Source of the DNA: JBBTRN01 sp038065175
Lineage (GTDB): Bacteria; Patescibacteriota; Doudnabacteria; UBA920
Assembly: GCA_038065175.1 (NCBI GenBank)
Contig: JBBTRN010000006.1
Coordinates: forward strand, 1 to 29,807
Direction of reading: 5' to 3'
Length of the DNA stretch: 29,807 nt
Shown: positions 19,997 to 27,254 of the stretch, one piece after another
Layout of the letters: each line of letters starts with the position of its first letter
Position numbering within the stretch: the stretch's first letter is position 1
The notes under the pieces: model-generated
The model's database searches: none
The model's input: only the letters and a program-made list of their open reading frames with translations
What the model was told of the DNA's origin: nothing
Made by a program: the position numbers and the translations under genes

Positions 19997-20029
19997 AAAC
20001 GCCCGTTCTAGAGCCGGGCGTTTTTGTTA
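19997..20029. terminator. Strong bidirectional terminator
   Basis: AAAAACGCCCG-TTCTAGAGC-CGGGCGTTTTT, an 11-bp stem with T-runs on both strands. It ends the sigma/DUF5667 region. Confidence 0.85.
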
Positions 20030-20059
20030 TTTAAATAATTGATGATATAATAATATTAT

Positions 20060-20170
20060 TGCCCCTCGACAAGCTCGGGACACTCGACTCACTTGTATCC
20101 ATAAGTTGTTAAGGCCTTTACAAGGCCGAAACCACGAGCGAGCTTTGACTAAAGTCAAAGCGAGTCGAGT
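20060..20170. repeat. Repeat cluster next to tRNA-Ser(UGA)
   Basis: CCCCTCGACAAGCTCGGGAC starts the cluster. ACTCGACTC (20083-20091) pairs at distance with GAGTCGAGT (20162-20170), and CTTTGACT-AA-AGTCAAAG and AGGCCTTTACAAGGCC-type palindromes lie between. No gene is visible. Confidence 0.55.
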
Positions 20171-20260
20171 GGCGGAAGGGGTGGGATTCGAACCCACGAT
20201 CCCGTATTAGGGGATAGCGGTTTTCAAGACCGCCGCACTAGACCACTATGCGACCCTTCC
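20170..20260 (-). tRNA. tRNA-Ser(UGA)
   Basis: A class II tRNA on the minus strand: acceptor GGAAGGG/CCCTTCC, anticodon stem GCGGT/ACCGC with loop CTTGAAA and anticodon TGA (plus 20224-20226), long variable arm, T-loop TTCGAAT, discriminator G and encoded CCA. It decodes UCN codons. Confidence 0.96.
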
Positions 20261-20292
20261 ATATTAAGATATTCTAATTAAAAAAAAGGCAA

Positions 20293-20763
20293 ATGTCCAA
20301 CAAACAAAGTCTTTCCTGGCAGGCGCCGGAATTCAAACACTACCAAAAAAATATTGGCTGGTATGTTACGCTCGCTTCCGTTGCTATACTTTTGATTGGA
20401 TTTTTTATTATTGTCCAAAAAGATTATTTCGCGGCAATTACCATGGCTATTGTCGGCATTTTCCTTGCCTATTTCGCGGGACAAAAACCCGAGACTTTGG
20501 AAATCCGCCTTACTAATAAAGGCGTGCACCATGGCAATCTACACATTCCCTATAAACAGATTAGGCATTTTTGGGTGGTAGATAAGGAACACCACAAATC
20601 TGTAAATTTTGAAACCTCAACTTACCTTAACCGGCTTATGGTCGTGGAATTGGCAGGGCAGGATCCGGATGTAGTAAGGGAATTTCTGCTTTCCTATTTG
20701 CCCGAACACCACGAAACCGAACCCGCAATCACGCAAAAAGTGATCCATTGGTTTAAGTTTTAG
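20293..20763 (+). CDS. Two-TM membrane protein, hypothetical
   Basis: A 156-residue protein: a short N-terminus (MSNKQSLSWQAPEFKHYQKN), two adjacent membrane segments (about 22-42 and 46-62), then a soluble beta-rich domain (LEIRLTNKGVHHGNLHIPYKQIRHFWVVD... with LSYLPEHHE and VIHWFKF near the end) that resembles a PH-like/bacterial YdbT-type layout. It is a common type of small protein in Parcubacteria, but I cannot name a family with certainty. It lies between tRNA genes that run the opposite way. Confidence 0.75.
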   Translation: MSNKQSLSWQAPEFKHYQKNIGWYVTLASVAILLIGFFIIVQKDYFAAITMAIVGIFLAYFAGQKPETLEIRLTNKGVHHGNLHIPYKQIRHFWVVDKEHHKSVNFETSTYLNRLMVVELAGQDPDVVREFLLSYLPEHHETEPAITQKVIHWFKF

Positions 20764-20808
20764 ATTACCAATAGGTAGATCGGCAAAGATTACACACATA
20801 TCCTAAAA

Positions 20809-20996
20809 TGGTGCTCTCGGCAGGGATCGAACCTGCGACCTTTCCCTGTTAATGGGGAACGCTCTAATCTTCACCCCGTTAACTCTGGTGTCCTTAGCAG
20901 GAGTCGAACCTGCATTTCAGCCTTCGGAGGGCTACGCTCTATCCATTGAGCTATAAGGACAAAATAGTTAACGGGGCAAGCTTAAGCTACGAGAGC
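20809..20996 (-). tRNA. tRNA-like gene interrupted in the D-loop by a complete tRNA-Arg
   Basis: The minus strand begins GCTCTCG-TA-GCTT (acceptor, T8-A9, D-stem) at 20996. It ends GAGC-G-TTCCC-CATTAACA-GGGAA-AGGTC-GCAGG-TTCGATC-CCTGC-CGAGAGC-A-CCA. The 7-bp acceptor stem, 4-bp D-stem (with one G-U), 5-bp anticodon stem, 5-nt variable loop, T-arm and encoded CCA are all present. The D-loop is split by an insert: CCCCGTTAAC (rc of 20967-20976), tRNA-Arg(CCG), then the complementary GTTAACGGGG (rc of 20874-20883). The anticodon loop has 8 nt rather than 7, so the isotype cannot be assigned safely. The conserved G18-G19 could only come from the insert stem. It may be a functional split/intron-bearing tRNA or a broken gene. 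Confidence 0.7.
20886..20960 (-). tRNA. tRNA-Arg(CCG)
   Basis: A complete class I tRNA: acceptor GTCCTTA/TAAGGAC, discriminator A, encoded CCA, D-arm GCTC-AATGGATA-GAGC, anticodon stem TAGCC/GGCTG with loop CTCCGAA and anticodon CCG (plus 20925-20927), 4-nt variable loop, T-arm GCAGG-TTCGACT-CCTGC. It decodes CGG. It lies wholly inside the D-loop of the surrounding tRNA-like gene, joined to it by 6 nt on its 5' side and 2 nt on its 3' side before a 10-bp stem. Confidence 0.95.
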
Positions 20997-21009
20997 AAAA
21001 ATTTTCTAC

Positions 21010-21038
21010 AGTATAACATACTTGATGTCCTCACTAAA
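21010..21038 (-). promoter_or_regulatory. Possible promoter of the nested tRNA locus
   Basis: On the minus strand TATACT (plus 21010-21015) lies 13 bp before the outer tRNA 5' end, with a weak -35 (TTTAGT) 17 bp further upstream inside the recG start region. Leader length would be about 7 nt, normal for a tRNA transcript. Confidence 0.4.
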
Positions 21039-23196
21039 CACTCCAATCGAATCCACAGCTAGACTCCCCAAGCCGCAAATTGCGGCTTTAAAAAAACTCG
21101 GAATCTTGACTGTCCGGGATCTTTTGCTGTATTTTCCTTACCGCTATTTAGACTTTTCCCAAGTAAAAAGTATCCGCGATTTAAAACTGGGCGAAATGGT
21201 AAGCATAAAAGGCACAATAAAATCTATAAACAGCCGCTTTTCTTTCCGCTCCCGGATGTCTTTAGCTGAAGCGCTGCTTTCCGACGATACTGGGACCATT
21301 AAAATTGTTTGGTTTAACCAGCCGTATTTAGCAAAAAGCCTAAACCTAGACGAAGAAATTTTTTTAGCCGGCGCGCCGGAAATTTACAAAGGCGTTTTGC
21401 AGTTTGTAAACCCCATTTACGAAAAAGCTTCTGAATTCCCTATCCATACTTCCAGACTGCTCCCGCTCTATCATTTAACAGCCAAGCTCTACAACAAAAC
21501 TGTAAGAAACCTAATTGCCAAGGCTTTGCCATTAAAAAACGAACAGGATGATGAATTACCGGACGAAATCTTAAAAAGTCAAAATTTGCCTAACCTCGCA
21601 GACACCATTACGCTCGCCCATTTCCCGGAAAAATATGATGATGTCATACTGGCAAAAAAACGCCTTGCTTTTCAGGAAATTTTTTTAAACCAGCTGGCCG
21701 CCCGGCAATACAAATTAAAATTAATGGAAAAACAGGCTCCGGCAATTAAATTCAACCAGGTGCTAATAAAAAACTTTGTGGAGGCGTTACCCTTTCAGCT
21801 AACCAATGAACAACGCAAAAGCGCCTGGGATATTTTAAAAGACCTGGAAAAACCAATCCCCATGAACAGGATGCTCGAGGGGGATGTCGGTAGCGGTAAA
21901 ACTTTGGTGGCGCTCATTGCCTCACTGCAGGCAATGGCTGATGGTTTTCAGGTTGCCTTTTTGGCTCCTACTGAAATCCTGGCTAAACAACATTACCAGA
22001 CAGCTTTGAAATTTTTCAAACTGTCGGTATCCCCAAAACATGACGGCCGCCTGCCTGCCGGCGAAGCAGGTCATAAAATGGGGATATTTTTATTAACCAA
22101 TACTTATGCAAAAATCTCGGGCGATGATATACCAAAAACTGATTTGCAAAAAATGATTACAAAGGGCGCGGCCGGCCTATATGTGGGCACGCACGCCTTG
22201 CTCCAAAAAAAAATCCAATTTAACAATTTAGCTTTGGTGATTATAGACGAACAGCATCGTTTCGGGGTAGAACAGAGGGCGCGGTTACTGGAAACTTACG
22301 GAAAAACGCCGCATTTGCTTTCGTTATCAGCGACGCCAATCCCAAGGTCCCTGCAATTGGCCTTTTACGGCGAATTGGATATTTCCCAAATTAAAGAAAA
22401 ACCCGCGGACAGGAAATCCATAATTACCCTCCTCACGCCTGCCAATAAACGAACGGATGCTTATTCATTTTTAAAAAAACAGATTTTGCAGGGCAGGCAG
22501 GCGTTTGTCATAACTCCCTTAATTGAAGAGAGCGATAAATTGGGCGCTAAATCCGCAAAAAAAGAACTCGAAAGCCTAAAAAAAATTTTCCCGAATTTAG
22601 AAATCGGCCTTTTACACGGAAAAATGCCAGGAAAAGAAAAAGAACGGGTAATGAACGATTTTTTGGCCAATAAAATCCAAATTTTGGTTTCCACTTCGGT
22701 CGTGGAAGTCGGCGTGGATGTCCCCAATGCGAGCGTTATGGTAATTGAAGGCGCGGAAAGGTTCGGCCTAGCCCAGCTCCACCAATTCCGCGGCCGCGTG
22801 GGCCGGGCCGAACACCAGTCCTATTGCATTTTATTTACATCACCCTCCCCTAACCCCTCCCCTCAAGGGAGGGGAATTCAGATTTTTTCCTCCCCCTCGA
22901 GGGGGGAAGAGCAAGGAGGGGGTAAAAAAAATGATGCAATAACTCGCCTTGAGCTCTTCACCAAAACCCAAGACGGGTTTGAACTGGCAGAACTCGACCT
23001 TAAAATAAGGGGCTTTGGGGATATCTATGGCGCAGAACAGTCTGGTTTTAATTTTAAATATTTTGACGCTAGTTACACATCCCTAATAAAGCCTGCCCGG
23101 GAAGAAGCCTATAAATTGCTGGAAAATGACATTAATTTGGACAAGCATCCCCTCTTAAAAGCCAAAATCCAAGATAAAATTATACATTTTGAATAA
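21025..23196 (+). CDS. recG: ATP-dependent DNA helicase RecG
   Basis: RecG remodels stalled forks and Holliday junctions. Order: N-terminal wedge OB domain (LTVRDLLLYFPYRYLD..., KGTIKSINS), Walker A EGDVGSGKTLVAL (about 285-297), DEQHRFGVEQR (about 407), LSATPIPRSL, and the second RecA domain with TSVVEVGVDVPNA, AERFGLAQLHQFRGRVGR. I start at ATG 21025; a TTG at 21022 is also possible. At 723 residues it is longer than typical because of two in-frame palindromic repeat insertions (about residues 337-350 and 606-635). The second lies just after the motif VI region, next to the TRG motif area. The core motifs are intact. Confidence 0.95.
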   Translation: MSSLNTPIESTARLPKPQIAALKKLGILTVRDLLLYFPYRYLDFSQVKSIRDLKLGEMVSIKGTIKSINSRFSFRSRMSLAEALLSDDTGTIKIVWFNQPYLAKSLNLDEEIFLAGAPEIYKGVLQFVNPIYEKASEFPIHTSRLLPLYHLTAKLYNKTVRNLIAKALPLKNEQDDELPDEILKSQNLPNLADTITLAHFPEKYDDVILAKKRLAFQEIFLNQLAARQYKLKLMEKQAPAIKFNQVLIKNFVEALPFQLTNEQRKSAWDILKDLEKPIPMNRMLEGDVGSGKTLVALIASLQAMADGFQVAFLAPTEILAKQHYQTALKFFKLSVSPKHDGRLPAGEAGHKMGIFLLTNTYAKISGDDIPKTDLQKMITKGAAGLYVGTHALLQKKIQFNNLALVIIDEQHRFGVEQRARLLETYGKTPHLLSLSATPIPRSLQLAFYGELDISQIKEKPADRKSIITLLTPANKRTDAYSFLKKQILQGRQAFVITPLIEESDKLGAKSAKKELESLKKIFPNLEIGLLHGKMPGKEKERVMNDFLANKIQILVSTSVVEVGVDVPNASVMVIEGAERFGLAQLHQFRGRVGRAEHQSYCILFTSPSPNPSPQGRGIQIFSSPSRGEEQGGGKKNDAITRLELFTKTQDGFELAELDLKIRGFGDIYGAEQSGFNFKYFDASYTSLIKPAREEAYKLLENDINLDKHPLLKAKIQDKIIHFE
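22036..22075 (+). repeat. In-frame palindrome within recG (first)
   Basis: CGCCTGCCTGCCGGCGAAGC with AGGTCATAA flanks is the dispersed GCCTGCCTGCCGG repeat type. It encodes DGRLPAGEAGH between helicase motif Ia and the next strand (KMGIFLLTN). Confidence 0.7.
22841..22924 (+). repeat. In-frame double palindrome within recG (second)
   Basis: CCCCTCCC-CTCAA-GGGAGGGG and CCCCCTCGAGGGGG lie side by side and encode a Ser/Pro/Gly-rich insert (SPSPNPSPQGRG... EEQGGGK) after the conserved YCILF strand. The layout mirrors the double palindrome in gatB. Confidence 0.85.
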
Positions 23197-23247
23197 AGTT
23201 TTTTCTCTTGCTTCATAATTCATACTTCATGATTCAGGTTTTTCTAT

Positions 23248-23276
23248 TTGCTTTTTTTCCGAAATTATCCTATAAT
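23248..23276 (+). promoter_or_regulatory. Promoter of the small-ORF transcript
   Basis: TTGCTT (23248-23253), a 17-bp spacer and a perfect TATAAT (23271-23276). The transcript would start near 23283, just before an AAGGAGG Shine-Dalgarno. Confidence 0.65.
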
Positions 23277-23299
23277 CCCTCCAATTACAAGGAGGGACT

Positions 23300-23359
23300 G
23301 TGGTTTTTTTAGATCCCTCTATTAGTGCTGTTTTTCCTCCCCCAAAGAGCACATGCTGA
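23300..23359 (+). CDS. Possible 19-codon leader peptide
   Basis: GTG at 23300 follows a very strong SD (AAGGAGG, 4 bp gap) and opens MVFLDPSISAVFPPPKSTC before TGA at 23357-23359. The peptide contains three consecutive Pro codons, a known ribosome-pausing context. It stands about 75 bp ahead of the 62-residue gene on the same predicted transcript. Whether it is translated is inferred from the SD only. Confidence 0.4.
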   Translation: MVFLDPSISAVFPPPKSTC

Positions 23360-23435
23360 TGTTCCGCTGGCAATTTTTTTGTCAGCATACCTGGCAAACA
23401 CGCCAGCACAAGTTCATGCACGAAAGGAAAAAACG

Positions 23436-23624
23436 ATGAAAAACACCGAACTGAGGAAAGGTGATGTAGTAAAAATAAAAAACTCCGTGATCGAATTTGA
23501 AATCACTGAGGTGCGCAAGGACGGTGCAGTCAACGGAAAGAGAGGTGATCTACAATGCTGGGGATGGGAACCGTATAAGCTAGAAGTCCTATACAAAACC
23601 AGCCAGCAACCAGTCAAGCATTAA
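23436..23624 (+). CDS. Small hypothetical protein (SH3-like pattern)
   Basis: A 62-residue ORF beginning MKNTELRKGDVVKIKNSVIE, with an AAAGGAA SD 8 bp before the ATG. The alternating hydrophobic pattern (GDVVKIKN, FEITEVRKDGAVNG, YKLEVLYK) and its small size suggest a beta-barrel such as an SH3- or KOW-like fold; this is pattern reading only. It is the main gene of the transcript starting near 23283. The frame extends upstream to a GTG at 23325 (giving a signal-like leader), but that start has no SD. Function unknown. Confidence 0.6.
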   Translation: MKNTELRKGDVVKIKNSVIEFEITEVRKDGAVNGKRGDLQCWGWEPYKLEVLYKTSQQPVKH

Positions 23625-23792
23625 GGGTCTTTTGCAAGTTCCGTCCTCCCCACAAAGGAGGATAAAAAGGGTTAGGGGTTTGTAAAAAACCTTTTTGGTC
23701 TTCGCTCCTCATGGGCTTTGGTGTGTCTCCTCTTCAAAGTCCAGCGCTAGGGCGAACAGCGAGCCGGGATAACCCTCCGGCTCGCTCTACTC
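23625..23792. other. Intergenic repeats and hairpin between small ORF and radA
   Basis: CCGTCCTCCCCACAAAGGAG followed by GATAAAAAGGGTTAGGGG is another copy of the GC-rich repeat. GCGAGCCGG-n9-CCGGCTCGC (23759-23785) is a 9-bp hairpin placed just beyond the radA stop on the other strand. It lacks a clear U-tract on the minus side, so its terminator role is uncertain. Confidence 0.5.
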
Positions 23793-25121
23793 TTATAAAC
23801 TGCTAATCGCTTCCTCTAAAGTCCTGACTGCCAGGATTTTTATTTTGGCCGAGGGTGCTGGAGGGGTTTTACTTTTCGGACAAATCACTTTTTTAAACCC
23901 CAATTTTTCGGCTTCCTTGATTCTTTTTTCCAAATTTGACACAAACCTCACTTCCCCGGAAAGCCCCAGTTCGCCTATTATGACAGTTTCATCTATGATG
24001 ATGTCTTTGATAGATGACACAATCGCCAAAGCCACAGCCAAGTCCCCGGCCGGCTCGTCAATTTTAATTCCCCCGACCACATTTATAAAAACATCTAAAT
24101 TAAACAAATTCAGCCCGGCGCGTTTAGATAAAATCGCAATAATTAACTGCAAACGGTTAGCGTCATAACCTGTTGTTGTCCTTTTTGGGTACCCAAAATT
24201 TGAGGGCGATGTGAGAGCCTGAATTTCTATCAATAAAGCCCTGCTTCCTTCCATTACGCCGGTAATCGCGTTGCCTGACGCCTTAACCGTATCTTCCCCC
24301 AAAAATAATTCCGAAGGGTTTTTTACCTCCAAAAGCCCGGCGCCGGACATTTCAAATACCCCGACTTCGTTCGTAGTGCCGAAACGGTTTTTTACACAGC
24401 GCAAAATCCTTAAATTGGCAAACCTTTCCCCTTCCAAATACAGAACCGTATCCACCATATGTTCCAAGGTCTTTGGCCCGGCCAAATACCCTTCTTTTGT
24501 CACATGGCCAATTAAAATAAAAGCAATATGGTTTTGTTTGGCAAGGCGCATAATTTGCTGGACCGCGTTTGTAACCTGCGCCACGCCTCCGGCTACACCG
24601 CTGGCTTCTTCCGAATACATGGTTTGGATGGAGTCTATAACCACAAGCGCCGGACGGGAAGCCTCAACGCCTGCTAGCACGCTGTTTAAATCCGTTTCCG
24701 CTAAAACTTGCAAAGCATGGTCATTTGACACTCTTCCGGCGCGCATTTTGATTTGACTGGCCGATTCTTCCCCGGAAACATACAAAACACCTTGCTTAAG
24801 GAGCATGGATATTTGCAAAGCAAGCGTGGATTTGCCAATGCCCGGATCCCCACCCAGTAAAACCAAACTCCCGGGCACTATCCCTCCGCCGATTACTTCA
24901 TCGAATTCCGCTATGCCTGTTCGGATGCGCCGCTGGGCATCTACGCCAATTTCCGACAAATTAACAGCCGCGCGAAGCGCCCCAAATTTTTGCGTTTTGG
25001 ATTTTACGGTTTGGGCTTGCTCCAGCGTATTCCACTCCCCGCAATTAGGACACTTGCCCTGCCACTTTGGAGACTCGTGCTGGCAAGCCGTACAGATAAA
25101 AATGGTTTGAGATTTAGACAT
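23793..25121 (-). CDS. radA: DNA repair protein RadA (Sms)
   Basis: A 442-residue RadA helicase used in recombination. It starts with a four-Cys zinc finger (CTACQHESPKWQGKCPNCGEW split over residues 10-30), then Walker A GDPGIGKS (91-98), the RadA-specific KNRFG motif (244-248) and the C-terminal Lon-protease-like domain (GYDANRLQLIIAIL, GGIKIDEPAGDLAVALAIVSS). Everything expected is intact and no repeat insertion is seen in this gene. It is downstream of the beta-propeller gene across a gene-less palindrome. Confidence 0.97.
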   Translation of the reverse strand: MSKSQTIFICTACQHESPKWQGKCPNCGEWNTLEQAQTVKSKTQKFGALRAAVNLSEIGVDAQRRIRTGIAEFDEVIGGGIVPGSLVLLGGDPGIGKSTLALQISMLLKQGVLYVSGEESASQIKMRAGRVSNDHALQVLAETDLNSVLAGVEASRPALVVIDSIQTMYSEEASGVAGGVAQVTNAVQQIMRLAKQNHIAFILIGHVTKEGYLAGPKTLEHMVDTVLYLEGERFANLRILRCVKNRFGTTNEVGVFEMSGAGLLEVKNPSELFLGEDTVKASGNAITGVMEGSRALLIEIQALTSPSNFGYPKRTTTGYDANRLQLIIAILSKRAGLNLFNLDVFINVVGGIKIDEPAGDLAVALAIVSSIKDIIIDETVIIGELGLSGEVRFVSNLEKRIKEAEKLGFKKVICPKSKTPPAPSAKIKILAVRTLEEAISSL

Positions 25122-25127
25122 AAACCA

Positions 25128-25247
25128 AAAAACCCTAAATACTAAACCCTAAATACTAAACAAATTCCAAAATCAAAATTTCAAAATTTTTTCTGGTTTT
25201 AAATTTAGAATTTAGTATTTGTGATTTGTTTAGGATTTAGATATTAG
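25128..25247. repeat. Gene-less AT-rich inverted repeat between radA and the propeller gene
   Basis: ACCCTAAATACTAAACCCTA and AATACTAAACAAATTC at the left are matched in inverted order by GAATTTAGTATTTGTGATTT and GTTTAGGATTTAG at the right, around a core AAAATTTCAAAATTTT. There is no ORF. It looks like an empty relative of the gene-carrying inverted-repeat units. Confidence 0.6.
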
Positions 25248-25250
25248 ATT

Positions 25251-26474
25251 TTAAAATTTTGCTAAATCAAGGTAGTACAACCCTCCATCCTGCGCGTTTT
25301 TGAAAAAAAGTTTGTCTTCGGCTGGGTTTAAGAACAGTTCTCTTCCGTCAATATCCATATTTTCCGGCATGTACTCGGTCTTTTCCATGCTCGAGCTATC
25401 TATTTTATAAAAAACATCGGAAGTAAAGGTGCCCTCTAAGTCTGAATAATCCTTAATATATTTACCGTCCTTGGGTGATGCCAAATAAACAGTGCGGCTG
25501 TCGGAAGACCAGACTGCCTTACTGGGAACGGCCGAAAGCCCTAAATTCTTAACCTCGCCGGAATACAAATCATAAAACCACAGCCTGAATCCGGCGCCAT
25601 TCTTGTCCATTTTACCGAAAAGAAATTTTTGGCTATCCGGGCTCCAAAGTATGCCAAAATTAAAACCGTCTTTAACCAAATCTTTCCAAACCTTGCCGTC
25701 CGGGGTTGTTTGGACAATTTTATTTACGCTTTCGGTATTTTGGGTTCTGTGTAATATTAAATTCAATCCGTCCGGGGAAAGGCTCAAAACATCATCGGAT
25801 TCATAAAGCTGGGCGATTGTGGCATAATTCTGGGTATCCGGATCCGCAATGTTTAAAGTGGACTTTAAGTTTCCTGCGCTATCTTGGTCGGTCCAAATAT
25901 AAATTATTTTGTCCCCGTTAGGCATCCATTCCACGGAAGTCACCTGGGCAGGCAGATCTATATATGACCCGGTTGAAAATTTAAAGTAGCTGTAAGATTT
26001 GCCAAGCGAAGTCCCCGAGCCCGAAGGGACGGAAAACTCAACAATAAAATCATCCCCGCTTTTAGGCCATAAAATGCGGCTAATTTGAGCCTTTTTCTGT
26101 ATTTCCAAATTTCGCGTGCGGGTAAGCGTAATCTGCCCATTTGCAGAGGTTTCAAAATCGGATTTAATCAATTCGCCCAAACTGTTCATATAAGTCACAC
26201 CATTGCCGTTATAAAAAAGTATGGGGGATACAATCTGTTCCGAAGATGTAAGCTTAACAAACTTCTCCGAGGCCGAACCCGCCGGAGTGGTGGTTGAGTT
26301 ATTACCGCCCGAATTACCTGAAGCTTCGCTTGGGTTATTATCTGCCGGGTTTTCTTCCGAAACCGAGGTTTTTTCCCCGCCTTCGGATGAATCCCTGGAA
26401 TAAATTAAAAAACCCAGAGTTCCCACGATAAGTAAAAAAATTGCCGCTAAGATTGCTATTGCCTTCTTGTTCAT
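25251..26474 (-). CDS. Membrane-anchored TolB-like beta-propeller protein
   Basis: A 407-residue protein: an N-terminal signal anchor (residues about 5-25), a Ser/Asn/Thr-rich spacer to about 75, then WD40/PD40-like blades recognisable by SVEWMPNGDKIIYIW, LSPDGLNLILHR, ILWSPDSQKFLFGK, AVWSSDSRTVYLA and LNPAEDKLFFKN. Such proteins sit outside the membrane and act as binding platforms. It is in a minus-strand run with a single-TM protein and the large transglycosylase, consistent with a cell-envelope or secretion-related cluster. The specific role is unknown. Confidence 0.82.
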   Translation of the reverse strand: MNKKAIAILAAIFLLIVGTLGFLIYSRDSSEGGEKTSVSEENPADNNPSEASGNSGGNNSTTTPAGSASEKFVKLTSSEQIVSPILFYNGNGVTYMNSLGELIKSDFETSANGQITLTRTRNLEIQKKAQISRILWPKSGDDFIVEFSVPSGSGTSLGKSYSYFKFSTGSYIDLPAQVTSVEWMPNGDKIIYIWTDQDSAGNLKSTLNIADPDTQNYATIAQLYESDDVLSLSPDGLNLILHRTQNTESVNKIVQTTPDGKVWKDLVKDGFNFGILWSPDSQKFLFGKMDKNGAGFRLWFYDLYSGEVKNLGLSAVPSKAVWSSDSRTVYLASPKDGKYIKDYSDLEGTFTSDVFYKIDSSSMEKTEYMPENMDIDGRELFLNPAEDKLFFKNAQDGGLYYLDLAKF

Positions 26475-26490
26475 AAATTAAATAAACAAA

Positions 26491-27045
26491 CTAATCACTT
26501 AAAATTATATTATCAACTAGCCAAGACTGGTTGTACGGTACAAGCCTCAAGGTCGCCCGAGCTTCATATTCTTTTGGTTTGACTGCGTCATCGGACCTGG
26601 GGGTGGTTCCCTCGGGAATAATCACCTGATCTTTTACCCAAAACTTTATTTTCGTTTCTATTTGCTTAGGCGGAAATAACAGGCTCTTTACCTCAATTCC
26701 CGAATTGCTTACTTCCACTATGCGCCGAAATCCTACAGGGGTATTTTCCAGTAGTTGTTCTATCCTATCCAAAGTTTGTTTTTGGGCTTTTTGTGTCTGA
26801 TAATCCCCAAGTGAGCTTAAATTTGAATAATCCCCATACGCGTAAGAATTATACAATAAAATAAAATTTTTGACAAATTCCCTGACCGATTGCTTCTGCG
26901 CTTCGGTAAGGGCATCCACGACCGAGGGCGGAGGAGTAGCGACTGGAGTATCTAAGTTTTTAACATCCCCAAACAGCGCAAAAACCACTGCCAATAGAGC
27001 CATAATGACGATGATTATTCCTGCGATTTTTAATTTAATCGGCAT
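26491..27045 (-). CDS. Single-pass membrane protein, NTF2/VirB8-like layout
   Basis: A 184-residue protein with one N-terminal membrane segment (about 6-26), a Pro-rich linker (TPVATPPPS) and a soluble domain: helices ALTEAQKQSVREFVKNFILLYNSYAYGDY, then beta strands ending EARATLRLVPYNQSWLVDNIILSD. A helix-then-sheet arrangement after one TM is what VirB8-type/NTF2-like proteins show, and the next gene upstream is a T4SS-like transglycosylase. The family assignment is tentative. Confidence 0.65.
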   Translation of the reverse strand: MPIKLKIAGIIIVIMALLAVVFALFGDVKNLDTPVATPPPSVVDALTEAQKQSVREFVKNFILLYNSYAYGDYSNLSSLGDYQTQKAQKQTLDRIEQLLENTPVGFRRIVEVSNSGIEVKSLLFPPKQIETKIKFWVKDQVIIPEGTTPRSDDAVKPKEYEARATLRLVPYNQSWLVDNIILSD

Positions 27046-27254
27046 TTCGGGTTTTTGTTTTATAATTTTGTCAATTTTTCCCGCCTGCCTAAGCCTTCTA
27101 ACTTAGTTTTTGTGATAGGCATAATTGGAATAATAAAAGATAATATTCAAGTTATTATTGGACGGCATTGGCGGGCAGGTAAATTTTGTGGTTCGACTTG
27201 ACTCACCACCTAGCCACCGTGAGCTTGTCGAATCGGTCATTTTTGTCAATTTTC
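27046..27254. other. Spacer with dispersed repeats
   Basis: The 209-bp gap contains GGCATTGGCGGGCAGG and TTCGACTTGACTCACCACCT with a partner GGTGGCTAG/GTGAGCTTGTCGAA-like inverse, i.e. a Cys/His-free repeat of the 'cgacttgactca' type. I see no gene or terminator with confidence. Confidence 0.4.

Noticed and set aside
19781..20042. Plus-strand ORFs of 60-64 codons after the DUF5667 gene
   Set aside because: No SD or family features; the sequence is better described as a chain of hairpins, one ORF running through the terminator stem.
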